DNA from: Bedellia somnulentella
Lineage: Eukaryota; Arthropoda; Insecta; Lepidoptera; Bedelliidae
Assembly: GCA_963576735.1 (NCBI GenBank)
Contig: OY755178.1
Location: forward strand, 558,001 to 622,000
DNA: 64,000 bases
Reading direction: 5' to 3'
In this document: positions 40,682-51,169 of the stretch, in pieces
Layout of the letters: each line of letters starts with the position of its first letter
Position numbering within the stretch: position 1 is the first letter of the stretch
The notes under the pieces: generated by a model
What the model was told of the DNA's origin: nothing
The model's database searches: none
The model's input: the letters and a program-made list of their open reading frames with translations, nothing else
Position numbers and translations under genes: made by a program

Positions 40682-41036
40682 TATGTGAGATGTGGAACAG
40701 TTCATGATGTTTGACCTACCTTTTTTATCAGACACTTATTCTGAAAAGGACTTAGGGAATTTAATTTAAACCACGTTTTACACACATATTTTTATTATTA
40801 TTTCACACTATGTAATACACATTTATATTGCACGACACATTTTGAACCCACACACCATTTTCACTACACTGTCGTATTTAAAAAAAAAAAACTTAAGAAA
40901 TATTTTTTTTTCCGGGGGAAAGGGGAATGTGTGTAATATACATTTTGTGTAAATTTAATTCCCTAAGTCCTTTTCAGAATAAGTGTCTGATAAAAAAGGT
41001 AAGTCAAACATCATGAACTGTTCCACATCTCACATA
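40682..41036. mobile_element. Foldback element with about 85-bp arms
   Basis: The left arm (TATGTGAGATGTGGAACAG to GACTTAGGGAATTTAATTTA) and the right arm ending CATCTCACATA are inverted copies with very few differences, around an A/T-rich middle of about 180 bp. It has no ORF. It resembles a MITE of unknown superfamily. Confidence 0.75.
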
Positions 41037-41156
41037 TCAAAAAATCACATAAAAAAAACATATTCATCAAAGCATTGAGAAAAACTACGTCTGGTGTGTG
41101 TGATCAATCGCGATTGCTTTGCGGTGGGTAAAACAGTGACAGTGTATTCCTACGAA

Positions 41157-41305
41157 ACGGTGATTAGATATTAGATGGCGCTATTTTATCGACACGATAA
41201 CGGTTAAAATGAGATGGCATTATACGATACTAAGTAAGTGCGTAAGAGATGGCCGCTTTATCCCACGCGATAACTAGTTTAAACACGGCTCGTAGTAGCT
41301 GGACA
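41157..41305. mobile_element. MITE-like element, copy 2
   Basis: Read in reverse it matches the insert at 26514-26654: GTTTAAACTAGTTATCGCG, AGCGGCCATCTCTTACGCAC and AACCGTTATCGTGTCG. Here it lies in a degraded SINE-B context (GACAGGTGTCAATAATTTC). Confidence 0.65.
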
Positions 41306-41397
41306 GGTGTCAATAATTTCAGGTGATATTCAAATTTATTAGTACCTGTGTCATTAGAATTTACGGCGTGAATTGTCAATTTCAGTGGAATATTTAC

Positions 41398-41516
41398 ATA
41401 ACATAACATAAACGTTCACGCCGAATATCCCCGAAGGGGTTGACAGAGGTACTAATACTTCTGAACATCACGTGACTTTGTAACCTGGTGTTCAGAGTAC
41501 CCACGTTTTGCATGAA
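41398..41516 (-). mobile_element. SINE-B, 5'-truncated
   Basis: AACATAACATAAACGTTCAC to CACGTTTTGCATG. GGAATATTTA follows and precedes it (target duplication near 41387 and 41519). Confidence 0.9.
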
Positions 41517-41612
41517 CATGGAATATTTACTATCTCAAAATACCATCCTGTGAGTGTCATACGAGGCGAAATAAGTGATGTGTTTCGAAACCAACCATAA
41601 ACTATCCTTAAT

Positions 41613-41865
41613 TACATACATACATACATATACTCACGGCTATATTTTCCTAGAAGGGGTAGCCAGAGCTAAGGAATTATAAATTCCTCAGCCACTTTTG
41701 GAAGTTGAGTGGGGAAATGAAGATGCTAAAAATAAAGGTTTTTAGTGATGGGTCTCCAACCGCATCGCCCAAAAATCCCTAAAAGCCCCAATACTGTTAG
41801 TCGCTTCTTACGTGCACCCTCCGGAAGAAATGGGGTAGTGCTATTCTAAGCCGGCATTACACAGC
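41613..41865 (-). mobile_element. SINE-A, near full length
   Basis: CATACATACATATACTCACG to CCGGCATTACACAGC. Confidence 0.92.
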
Positions 41866-41873
41866 AATTAAGC

Positions 41874-42237
41874 ATAAGCATAAGCATAAACGTTCACGCC
41901 GAATATCCCCGAAGGCGTTGGCAGAGGTACTAATACTTCTGAACATCACGTGACTTTGTCACCTGGTGTTCAGAGTACCCACGTTTTGCATGGACAGTGT
42001 ACTCACGTGACAGGGGGCAAGCCTATCGCCGTTTTGTACGAATACACTGTCACATGACTAAGTACAACTCAGCCATGTGGGTTTCCTCACGATGTTTTCC
42101 CTCACCGTTAACAACCATGATAAATTAACCACACATATGTCTTTAGAAAAGACAAATTGGTGTAGGCCCGACCCAGGATTTGAACAATAGTCGTTTGCAC
42201 GTTAACCGAGTGTTCTACCCACTAGGCTATCACGGTT
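41874..42237 (-). mobile_element. SINE-B, full length
   Basis: The AGCATAAGCATAAACG tail is at the left and the head CTAGGCTATCACGGTTG at the right. It lies 8 bp from the preceding SINE-A. Confidence 0.93.
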
Positions 42238-42275
42238 GTTTTATTAAATTAAATTATCCTTAATTATACTACCTT

Positions 42276-42350
42276 TTCCCACTGATTGGTGAATTCACGA
42301 TTCCTAAGCTCTGGACACCTATTATGGGATTATAGTTGTGAACTCGTAAG
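42276..42350 (+). mobile_element. SINE-A 3' fragment
   Basis: TTCCTAAGCTCTGGACACC and GGGATTATAGTTGTGAAC match the decayed SINE-A 3' end. Confidence 0.55.
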
Positions 42351-42538
42351 CATAGAATATGAAATATTTGGAAATGACCGGATACTTATATTATTTATGT
42401 TGTCTTAGCCATTGCTTCTAATTTTTCACTCGTTTTAGTTATTTTTAGTAGTTATAGCAAGGTGATTCGTTATTTTCAATAAATATTTTATAAATATTCC
42501 GAAAACAAAACAATACTGGTAATAAACGCAAGAATACC

Positions 42539-42653
42539 ATATCGAAGGGAAGCAAGAGAGAATTGTCAAGATCGTACTAAGTGGCGATCGATAGTCTCTG
42601 CCTACCCCAATGGGAATAATGTGCGTGAGTATAAGTAAGTAAGTAAGTAAGTA
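42539..42653 (+). pseudogene. LINE 3' fragment (DRTKW block)
   Basis: GATCGTACTAAGTGGCGATC, CTCTGCCTACCCCAATGGG and GCGTGAGTATAAGTAAGTAA. The tail repeats AAGT. Confidence 0.85.
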
Positions 42654-42875
42654 ATACCATATCGAAGTGTATCTAGTTTATCTAGTTTTGAATATTCATC
42701 GGTCTCCCGAGCTGCGTCCTCTCCGAGACGAACAACTTAAACATTTCTGTAAAGCAAATTGTTTTAAATATCAAATACTCATTGACCTAATGTTTTACGC
42801 ATGGACAGACCAATATTTGGATTCAGCATCAAAAGTCTTTTATAGCGACGCTTTTTGTTGAGTCATCTCTTTTAG

Positions 42876-43036
42876 ATGTAGGTGTCCGAAGTACGAAGAA
42901 TAAAACAGCATGTATGAAAAGATTGATGGATGTAAACGAAGCCAGAGAGATTTGCCAGGGTCGTACAAAGTGGCGATCGCTAGTCTCTGCCTACCCCAAT
43001 GGGAACTAACGGCGTGAGAATATGTATGTATGTATC
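42876..43036 (+). pseudogene. LINE 3' fragment (DRTKW block), clean 3' end
   Basis: GGTGTCCGAAGTACGAAGAA to GGGAACTAACGGCGTGAG with a TATGTATGTATC tail. This copy shows the LINE 3' end most clearly. TCTCTTTTAGA occurs on both sides, a likely target duplication. Confidence 0.88.
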
Positions 43037-43214
43037 TCTTTTAGAGGTTGAGTCTTCCAAAGTATAAGTACTAAGTATTTGTTTATGCATATTAGGACAT
43101 TCTCGTAAAATTATCAACCTAAAAGTGTTTAAAATATATCTAGTGTATAATACCTACTTACCTTAACTTTATTTTATAGTAAACGTAAAAAAATAATTAA
43201 TTTTATTAATATGT

Positions 43215-43471
43215 GTTGTGTGTGCTTAGAAGTGCTTAGAATAGCACTACCGCATTTCTTCCGGTGGGTGTAGGTAAGAGGCGACTAACGGTATTGGGGC
43301 TTTTAAGGGATTTTGGGCGATGTGGTTGGAGACCCATCACCAACAACCTTTATTTTACCATCCTTTCCCCACGCAACTTCCAAAAGTGGCTGAGGAGTTT
43401 ATAATTTCTTAGCTCTGGTTACCCCTTCTAGGGAAATATAGCCGTGAGTATATGTATGTATGTATGTATGT
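43215..43471 (+). mobile_element. SINE-A with altered head
   Basis: The head is irregular (TTGTGTGTGCTTAGAAGTGC), but ATAGCACTACCGCATTTCTT onward matches the family to the TATG tail. Confidence 0.88.
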
Positions 43472-43490
43472 TGAAACGTAAATAACTTAA

Positions 43491-43858
43491 TAACATAACA
43501 TAACATAAACGTTCACGCCGAATATCCCCGAATGGGTTGGCAGAGGTATTAATACTTCTGAACATCACGTGACTTTGTCACCTGGTGTTCAGAGTACCCA
43601 CGTTTTGCATGGACAGTGTACTCACGTGATAGGGGGCAGGCCTATCGCCGTTTTGTACGAATACACTGTCACATGACTAAGTACAACTCAGCCATGTGGG
43701 TTTCCTCACGATGATTTCCCTCACCGTTAACAACCATGATAAATTAACCACACATATTTCTTTAGAAAAGATAAATTGGTGTAGGCCCGACCCAGGATTT
43801 GAACACTAGTCGTTTGCACGATAACCGAGTGTTCTACCCACTGGGCTATCACGGTTGC
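43491..43858 (-). mobile_element. SINE-B, full length
   Basis: ACATAACATAACATAAACG to ACTGGGCTATCACGGTTGC. TAAATAACTTAATA flanks both sides (about 43478 and 43862), the target duplication. Confidence 0.93.
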
Positions 43859-43872
43859 TTGTAAATAACTTA

Positions 43873-43970
43873 ATACTTATATTAATCCAAAGGACCAAAA
43901 ACAATTACAGCATACATATAACTACAGCTAAAACTTGTGATTAAAATATAAAAAGACAATAAATAATAAT
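43873..43970 (+). repeat. 98-bp direct repeat, left copy
   Basis: ATACTTATATTAATCCAAAG to AAAGACAATAAATAATAAT is identical to 47112-47209 over 98 bp. The pair brackets the Helentron-like inverted composite. Confidence 0.95.
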
Positions 43971-44915
43971 TTTAATATTACGTAATAATTTTAATATTAA
44001 TATTAAAATAAAACGGGCACGGCCGTACCATCTTTTCTCGAAGCGGTTCGCGGCTGTTTCGCCCCCCCTATATCTTCGACGTGGACAAAGCTAGGAGTTT
44101 AGGTTTTCGGTGAATAATAGTAGGCATTAGACAAGCTTAAGTTCGAAATTACACGCCAAATGAATTAATAGTTTAGGAGTTACGGTCGATCAAAGTTACA
44201 CCATTTTGTCACTCACTGACTCACTGACAGATCATCAAAAATCTAAAGTACTTCTAGCAGACTTAGAAACTTCAAATTTTGCACCAAGATAGGTCATTAG
44301 CCACATATAAAGGAAAAATTATAAAAACATTAAAAAATTATATGCCATAGAAAACAATTTTATATTTGCGGTTTGGCAAGAACATTATGTATGGATTTTG
44401 ACTGCTTTGTTAACTTTGTTCGTTGTTCAAGTACCTATTCAATTGGATGAATACATACATAGAATAGAAAAGAATAATATAAATGTTATACATAGACTAC
44501 CATTAATACAAATTAATACATAAAGTTCATTAAATTAATAAAGCTAAATCTCCATTGTATTGCGATAAATATTGTATGCGCGCTCGATAGATGGCGTTGT
44601 ACCTGTCTGAATCGCGCTATGGTTTCGTTACAAAGCGCAGTGTAAGTAGTACTTCAAAATAATTAATTACATAATTTTCATTTGATAGCGATCATCTGTC
44701 TATGAAAACCCATTTCGAAACTAAAAAATATTGTAGTGATAATTGATATTCGGAGAACTTTACGTGTTATTTAGTTTAGTTTAGTTATAGTTTGTAAGTT
44801 AGTAGATATATATTTATTTAGTTAGTTATTTGTAAGTTAGTTTAGTTCTATTTAGTTTGCATATATTTATAAGTTTAAGCCCTATTGTTATAGAAGTAAT
44901 TGTAAATATAGTGTA

Positions 44916-45302
44916 ATGGAACGTGAAATATTGTACATAAATGGCGACCTTTGTCCACACAGAGTCATCTCTATTCCTGGAGATGGGTCGTGTTTATTTC
45001 ATTCGTTGTCATACAACATGTATGGGAGTTTTCAGTCGTCAAACGATATTAGGCGTGCTGTCGTCTATTATGTAGAGGAGAATTGGGATGACATGCAAGT
45101 CTATAAGTCTATGTTTACTGAATATAATCGACTCCGAAGTATATATCGCCCAGACTTGTCTACCTTAGAAGTAACGAAGCCTCAGAGAAGAAACAAAAGA
45201 GATAGAGATAGAGAATGGGTTCTAAGCAAAGCAGTAGCTGACGTCCAAGAAATTGTGAGGTCACCTAAAAGTAAAAGAAATAATAAAGTAAAAGAAATAT
45301 AA
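44916..45302 (+). pseudogene. OTU protease start fused to helicase tail (arm L, 128 aa)
   Basis: Residues about 17-33 read VISIPGDGSCLFHSLSY, the DGSCxFHS active-site block of OTU cysteine proteases, which cut ubiquitin chains; Asp and Cys are present. The domain then stops early: after about residue 68 the frame passes into EYNRLRSIYRPDLSTLEV and RRNKRDRDREWVLSKAVADV, which in arm R directly follows a Pif1-type helicase motif. The catalytic His region of OTU and the Rep and helicase parts of a Helentron are missing, so this is an internally deleted product. It is a 128-codon open frame starting at the ATG shared with arm R. OTU domains are known from some Helitron/Helentron proteins. It is not expected to be an active enzyme. 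Confidence 0.8.
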
Positions 45303-45307
45303 TTATA

Positions 45308-45605
45308 GTGACTTGGCAATGAGCACAAGAAGAATAAAATAAAACGGCATATTTGGAAGAGTTGAAAGTTACATATCACAAAATTAATTTTCTTTTGGTT
45401 TATCCGTGTCGTCCCAACCGAATTTCGGCAACGGCAGTCAGTCTTAGTGCACTCTCGATTCATTTACTTTCATAAAGCGATGGCCCGTAAGGTATTCTTA
45501 ATTATTCACACATAACAAATAATCTGATCACTGGTCTCGTCAGTAAAATTTGCATATAGTTCCAGGCAGCAAGCAGCTTTTAATTTGTGCTCATTGCCAA
45601 GTCAC
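45308..45605. mobile_element. MITE with 21-bp inverted ends (TA flanks)
   Basis: GTGACTTGGCAATGAGCACA at the left is inverted at the right end (45585-45605), and TA lies immediately outside on both sides, as for Tc1/mariner-type elements. It is 298 bp, without an ORF, and sits between arms L and R. Confidence 0.75.
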
Positions 45606-45779
45606 TATAATTATAATATAAAGAAAACTATTGATACAATTACTAAATGTTGATTTATAACTACGAAATATTTTGAATAGGACTTGGCTTCTATGAGATC
45701 TCAAAACTTTTTACAATGGAAAGACTGCATCGAGAGACTTGGCATTTTTTTACATTTAATGTTTTTGGTGGGATCTCAT

Positions 45780-46154
45780 TTATTTTTTGTAAGTGTATTT
45801 TTTTCTTTTACTTTTAGGTGACCTCACAATTTCTTGAACGTCAGCTACTGCTTTGCTTAGAACCCATTCTCCATCTCTATCTCTTTTGTTTCTTCTCTGA
45901 GGCTTCGTTACTTCTAAGATAGACAAGTCTGGGCGATATATACTTCGGAGTCGATTATATTCAGCTATTGCTGTCTCCTGAGCTTTGATACTACTAAAAT
46001 TCACATTTATTAAATGTAATCCACCCAAACTAGTCATTCTTGAAAGGGCCACGTATGCTTGTTTGACGACTGAAAACTCCCATACATGCTGTATGACAAC
46101 GAATGAAATAAACACGACCCATCTCCAGGAATAGAGATGACTCTGTGTGGACAA
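45780..46154 (-). pseudogene. Pif1-type helicase C-terminus (arm R)
   Basis: The useful part reads KQAYVALSRMTSLGGLHLIN, the last conserved motif (motif VI) of Pif1/RecD-like helicases of the Helitron RepHel protein, followed by SIKAQETAIAEYNRLRS and the same C-terminal block as arm L. In RepHel this helicase unwinds DNA during rolling-circle transposition. Upstream in the same arm, at about 46185-46090, the shared ATG and the PGDGSCLF-coding bases of the OTU segment occur, but a small indel and a deletion join TTCAGTCGTCAAAC directly to the motif VI region, so nearly all of Rep and helicase is lost. The apparent first methionines are in a different frame from the OTU start. Confidence 0.8.
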
Positions 46155-47111
46155 AGGTCGCCATTTATGTACAATATTTCACGTTCCATTACACTATTTA
46201 CAATTACTTCTATAACAATAAGGCTTAAACTTATATATATATATATGCAAACTAAACAGAACTAAACTTACTAACAAATAACTAACTAAATAAATATATA
46301 TCTACTAACTTACAAACTATAACTAAACTAAATAAGACGTAAAGTTCTCCGAATATCAATTATCACTACAATATTTTTTAGTTTCGAAATAGGTTATCAT
46401 AGACAGATGAAAATTATCGAATTATTTTGAAGTACTACTTACACTGCGCTTTGTAACGAAACCATAGCGCGATTCAGACAGGTACAACGCCATCTATCGA
46501 GCGCGCATACAATATTTATCGCAATACAATGGAGTTTTAGCTTTATTAATTTAATGAACTTTATGTATTAATTTGTATTAATGATAGTCTATGTATTACA
46601 TTTATATTATTCTTTTCTATTCTATGTATGTATTCATCCAATTGAATAGGTACTTGAACAACGAACAAAGTTAACAATGCAGTCAAAATCCATACATAAT
46701 GTTCTTGCCAAACCGCAAATATAAAATTGTTTTCTAAGGCATATAATTTTTTAATGTTTTTATAATTTTTCCTTTATATGTGGCTAATGACCTATCTTGG
46801 TGCAAAATTTGAAGTTTCTAAGTCTGCTAGAAGTACCTTAGATTTTTGATGATCTGTCAGTGAGTCAGTGAGTGTCAAAATGGTGTAACTTTGATCGACC
46901 GTAACTCCTAAACTATTTATTCATTTGGCGTGAAATTTCGAACTTAAGCTTGTTCTCATGCCTACTATTATTCACCGAAAACCTAAACTCCTAGCTTTGT
47001 CCACGTCGAAGATAAAGGGGGGGCGAAACAGCCGCGAACCGCTTCGAGAAAAGATGGTACGGCCGTGCCCGTTTTGCTTGAGACTTGGCAGGGGCACTGC
47101 CGTGCCCCCAG

Positions 47112-47209
47112 ATACTTATATTAATCCAAAGGACCAAAAACAATTACAGCATACATATAACTACAGCTAAAACTTGTGATTAAAATATAAAAAGACAATA
47201 AATAATAAT
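47112..47209 (+). repeat. 98-bp direct repeat, right copy
   Basis: Identical to 43873-43970. A SINE-A starts 4 bp to its right. Confidence 0.95.
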
Positions 47210-47212
47210 AAT

Positions 47213-47462
47213 TGCCGTGTAGTGCTGTCACAACCCCTACCCCTGGGTAGCCACGGGTGTCGTAAGAGGCGTTAACGGTATGGGGCTTTTTAAGTGGTTT
47301 TTGGGCGAAGCGGTTGAAGACCCATCATCAACGATACTTTATTTCTACCGTCTTGTCCCCTATCGACTTCTAAATGTGGCTTAGGAGTTTCTAGCTCTGC
47401 AGAGCTTCTGGCTTCAGCCCTGGCTAACCTTTTTTGGATTTATGGCCGCGAGTATATTTGTA
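47213..47462 (+). mobile_element. SINE-A, decayed
   Basis: It runs from GCCGTGTAGTGCTGTCACAA through GTTGAAGACCCATCATCAAC to GGCCGCGAGTATATTTG. A short GCTCTGCAGAGCTTCTGGCT duplication is present. Confidence 0.85.
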
Positions 47463-47868
47463 CACACAAAAAAAAGATTTACTTTAACCAACATATTTTT
47501 TTCTTGTTTCATTTATCCTTGTACTGCCCATGCCTTTCAAAATAATGCTTGATACCGCCGAGTCCAAAGGATGTTGGGTCCATGTAAGTTGCATGAAGTT
47601 TGTATAACAATGTTATACCGTTGATGGCTGCCTGGCTGTTTGCGTTGTGTTGCGGAGTGCTTTCATCTTTCACAACAAATAATAAATACGTTATTATTCC
47701 ATAACAGGCTTTGTTTAACCAGCAGGAGTCCCGCGCCTAGTCCGTAATGAAATTATTTTAGGAATGTTTTACTTTTGGGAAGTTGGGAGTTAAGCGAAGT
47801 AAATTATTTTGAAATGCAACCCTTAATACGTAACACGAGAGTATGATTATAAAAGGGTTATTGCGTCC
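47463..47868. other. No gene seen
   Basis: No supported ORF or recognised repeat. Confidence 0.55.
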
Positions 47869-47881
47869 GATGAAATGAAAT

Positions 47882-48128
47882 TGCTGTGTAGTGTCGGCAT
47901 GGAATAACACTACCCCATTTCTTCCGGTGGGTGTACGTAAGAGGCGACTAACGGATTTGGAGCTATTAAGGGATTTTTGGGCGATGTGGTTGGAGACCCA
48001 TCACCGAAAACCTTTAATTTTACCATCTTATCCCGAACAAAATTTCCAAAAGTGGCTGAGGAATTTCCAATTCCTTAGCTCTGACTACCCCTAGGGATTT
48101 ATAGCCGTGAGCATATGTATGTATATGT
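47882..48128 (+). mobile_element. SINE-A with target duplication
   Basis: ATGAAATGAAAT occurs at 47870-47881 and 48129-48140. It runs from GCTGTGTAGTGTCGGCATGG to the GTATATGTAT tail. Confidence 0.92.
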
Positions 48129-48140
48129 ATGAAATGAAAT

Positions 48141-48436
48141 ATTTTTTAAAATGTAATAAATAATATAATGTATTACTAAAACTGTGTTTTAATTATTGTT
48201 ACGCACTAGAGTAGGTAGTAGTGGTAGTGGGTTAGTCTTTAAACCATATTTGCTAATAGAAAATTAAACTCCATTGGTTTGTTATTAGAAAAGTATTAAT
48301 TCTACGTGATTTTAAGAAATAATATTAAAAGGATCTTACTTATTTATAAAAGATGGCAACACTGTTTTATTTGGGCATTAATTTTACTGGACTATTGACA
48401 ATCGCCGAAAACTTAGTAACACATAATGAATGACAT
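48141..48436. other. No gene seen
   Basis: AT-rich spacer. Confidence 0.5.
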
Positions 48437-48620
48437 ACATATACTCACGACGTTAATTCTCATAAGGGAGTCAGAGACTATCGATTGTCGCTTTGTACAA
48501 TCCTATCAATCATCTCGAGTTTCATTAACATACGTCAATCTTTTCCTAGATGCCCTTTTACTTATCACACTCTGGATGCCCGCCTTTTTCATCAAATTCT
48601 CTATATGAGTATACTGAAAA
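48437..48620 (-). pseudogene. LINE 3' fragment (DRTKW block), minus strand
   Basis: ACATACATATACTCACGACG at the left is the LINE tail in reverse. CTATCGATTGTCGCTTTGTA encodes the DRTKW region with changes. The family match fades near 48620. Confidence 0.75.
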
Positions 48621-48878
48621 TAACTCAGACAAATTGTATTGGCACGAGGAAACAAAATAGTAAATGCGGGACAAAAGCTTTCAGCTGTTACATTTTATGT
48701 CAGAGGTCGCCAACCAGCGGCGGAGGCGTTGAAAAATTCAATTTAGGTAACTGTCGAGTTAGACAAAGGAAATTTGAAAGAAGTCGCACGTTTTCTCGGA
48801 AATTTCTAAAGTTTTCACAACAATATGTTAAACAAAACTGAGAAGAATGAAATACGTTTGATGTGTGATTCTCTAATG

Positions 48879-49122
48879 TACATACATACATACTCACGGC
48901 TATAAATACCTAAAAACGGTAGCCAGAGCTTCAGAAGCAAATATTTTTAGCCACTTTTGGAAATTAAGTAGGGAAAAGATTGCAAATAAATGTTTTTGGT
49001 GATGGGTCTCCAAACACATCGTCCAAAAATCACTTAACAAGCCCCGATACCCTTAGTTGTCTTTTACTATCACCCATAGGAAGGAATGGGGTAGTGCTAT
49101 TCGAAGCCAACACTACACAGCA
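48879..49122 (-). mobile_element. SINE-A, near full length
   Basis: TACATACATACATACTCACG to CCAACACTACACAGC. Confidence 0.9.
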
Positions 49123-49262
49123 AATTTTCCAACGTAAAAAAAGAAAGTCATGATACGTTTAAGAGTTTGTCAGATCCTACGAAAATCAAATGGATTTTCA
49201 AAATGATACAGTAGCAACTCACTAGTACTAACAATAACTAAAAAATATATTTTTTAAGGAAA

Positions 49263-49462
49263 CGTACATACATACATACATATAATCACGGCTATAAATT
49301 CCTAGAAGGGATAGCCAGAGCTAAGGAATTAGAAATTCCTCAGCCACGTTTGGAAAATTGAGTGTGGAAAAAATGGTAAAATAAAAGTTGTACGTGATGG
49401 GTCTCCAACCGCATCGCCCAAAAATCCCTTAAAAGCCCCAATACCGTTAGTCGCCTCTTACG
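49263..49462 (-). mobile_element. SINE-A, 5'-truncated, with target duplication
   Basis: It ends at TCGCCTCTTACG without the head. TTTAAGGAAA occurs next to both ends (about 49253 and 49463), so truncation happened during insertion. Confidence 0.88.
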
Positions 49463-49577
49463 TTTAAGGAAAATTTGTACTAAATAAACTTCTTACTAAC
49501 CATCTGTAATGTAGTAAGTAGATTGTCGGGAGCATATTTGGTTACCAGTAACATGACTAAAAATCAAACTAAAGGGA

Positions 49578-50162
49578 ACATACAGACATACACTCACGGC
49601 CATATACCCCAAACTCCTCAGCCACATTCGGAAGTTGATAGGGTCAAGATGGTAGAAATAAAGTAACGTTGGTGATGGGTCTCCGACCGCATCTGTTGCC
49701 TCTTACGACACCCGTAGGTAAAAAGAGATAGTGACTTTGTGTGCTTAAAATAAAATAAAATAAATAAAAATAAAAAAGCCTTTATTTCTACTACTTATAA
49801 CATGCATAGAATATTATAATGTACTTAAATTAATTAAGTAAAACATTTTCACATATCACATAAAATATTTAAAATAGTGTACATTCTAATTAATTCACGT
49901 AAAAGTTTGCATGCATAATTTAAAATATAAATAAAATTCTAAATAAAAACATTATTAATTAGTGGATTGATTTCATATAAATAAATAAATTTTTAATTTA
50001 CTATAATTATAATTATGTCTAATTTTATTTAAAAACATTCTTGTGTAGTAGTCGCCTCCACGGCGTATAGGCCTCCTGTGTGCTTAAAGTGGTATTGATG
50101 TGTCTTTAGGCAATGAATAAATACCATCTTTCTTTTTACATTCTAAGCCGGCACTACACGGC
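49578..50162 (-). mobile_element. SINE-A split by a LINE 3' UTR
   Basis: SINE-A parts lie at 49578-49742 (ACACTCACGGCCATATACCC) and 50141-50162 (ATTCTAAGCCGGCACTACAC). The interrupting 49743-50140 begins with AAAATAAAATAAAATAAA and an antisense TTTATTT poly(A)-type signal, so it looks like a minus-strand LINE 3' UTR. TGTGTGCTTAAA is found at about 49739 and 50080. Confidence 0.72.
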
Positions 50163-50542
50163 AAAAGCATCTTAGTAAAATGACGTGTTAATGAGTTAGG
50201 TAACTAAACTTAGCGTGTCGTCCCAAAAATCTCCCGTTTCACATTGAAAAGAGGAAACTCAATTAATTTCAAAAAGCATTAAAATAATGGTATTAAAATG
50301 CGGTCCAGATCCTTTGTTCTTCTAAACTCATTCCGCCATCCTTATTTTATTAGTGTGAGTCGCCATTAGCGTCTGTTTGCGACTTTGTGTCACATAACTT
50401 TATTTGTGGTTTAAATTCCTGTAAGTTTTTTTGTCTGTCATTTGCTCTAAAGTTATTATATTTTTATAGTATTTATTTGCTATATTATGTACTTGTTGTG
50501 TTTAATACTCCCTGTTATGTGATTACTTGCTATAGAATGTAC
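50163..50542. other. No gene seen
   Basis: A 110-codon ORF at 50387-50719 runs into the LINE fragment and has no family signature. Confidence 0.5.
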
Positions 50543-50680
50543 AGACATATACTCACGCAATTATTTCCCATTGGGAGAAGCAGTCACTATCGATTGCCAC
50601 TTTGTAAGATCCTAGCAAACCTTCGTTTTCATCCATTAATCTTTTTATACATGTTCTTCACTATACTAACTGTGAAACTA
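50543..50680 (-). pseudogene. LINE 3' fragment, minus strand, decayed
   Basis: ACATATACTCACGCAATTAT, CCCATTGGGAGAAGCAGTC and CTATCGATTGCCACTTTGTA match the reversed LINE end. A further weak fragment may lie at about 51105-51170. Confidence 0.7.
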
Positions 50681-50734
50681 TCACTATTAAAAAAAAGTTT
50701 GATTATCAGATGCATCTAACAAACTAACTCAAAC

Positions 50735-51065
50735 ATTTACGGCGTATATACCCGAAGTTATAACAGAGGTACTAATACTTCTGAGCATTGGGTGAAATTG
50801 TCACCTGATGTTGACAGTACCCACGTTTTGGACTGTGTAGTCGCGTGATAGGAGGCAGGTCTATCGCTATTTTGTACCAATACACTTTCACATAACTAAG
50901 TAAAACTTGGTTGTGTGGGTTTCCTCAAGATGTTTTTTCTCAGCGTTAACAATCATGCTAAGTTTAACACACATATGTCTTTAGAAAAAGACAATTTGGT
51001 GTAGGCCCGACCGGGATTTAACCTACGCCCGGCGTCATAGGTGGATGCTCTACCAACTATGATTA
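50735..51065 (-). mobile_element. SINE-B, decayed
   Basis: ACATTTACGGCGTATATACC, CCACGTTTTGGACTGTG, TGTGTGGGTTTCCTCAAGAT and TTGGTGTAGGCCCGACC match SINE-B in order. Confidence 0.8.
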
Positions 51066-51169
51066 TGATTAGAACTTTATCATTATCTAAGCTACATACG
51101 TACTCATACTCACGCCTCTAATTGCGTAATGAGGTAGGCCATTGATCACCACCTAAAATGATCTTGATA

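Larger units (their letters stand above)
43971..47111. mobile_element. Inverted composite of two Helentron-like remnants
   Basis: Arm L (about 44008-45302, plus) and arm R (about 45640-47111, minus) are closely similar copies in head-to-head orientation, with their 5' ends outermost. Both start in CGGGCACGGCCGTACC sequence, share a long non-coding leader, and then code for an OTU-type N-terminus and a shared C-terminal block. Arm R keeps the terminal palindrome GGGGCACTGCCGTGCCCC; arm L starts just inside it. They carry different internal deletions. A MITE (45308-45605) lies at the centre. The whole is flanked by a perfect 98-bp direct repeat. Confidence 0.85.
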
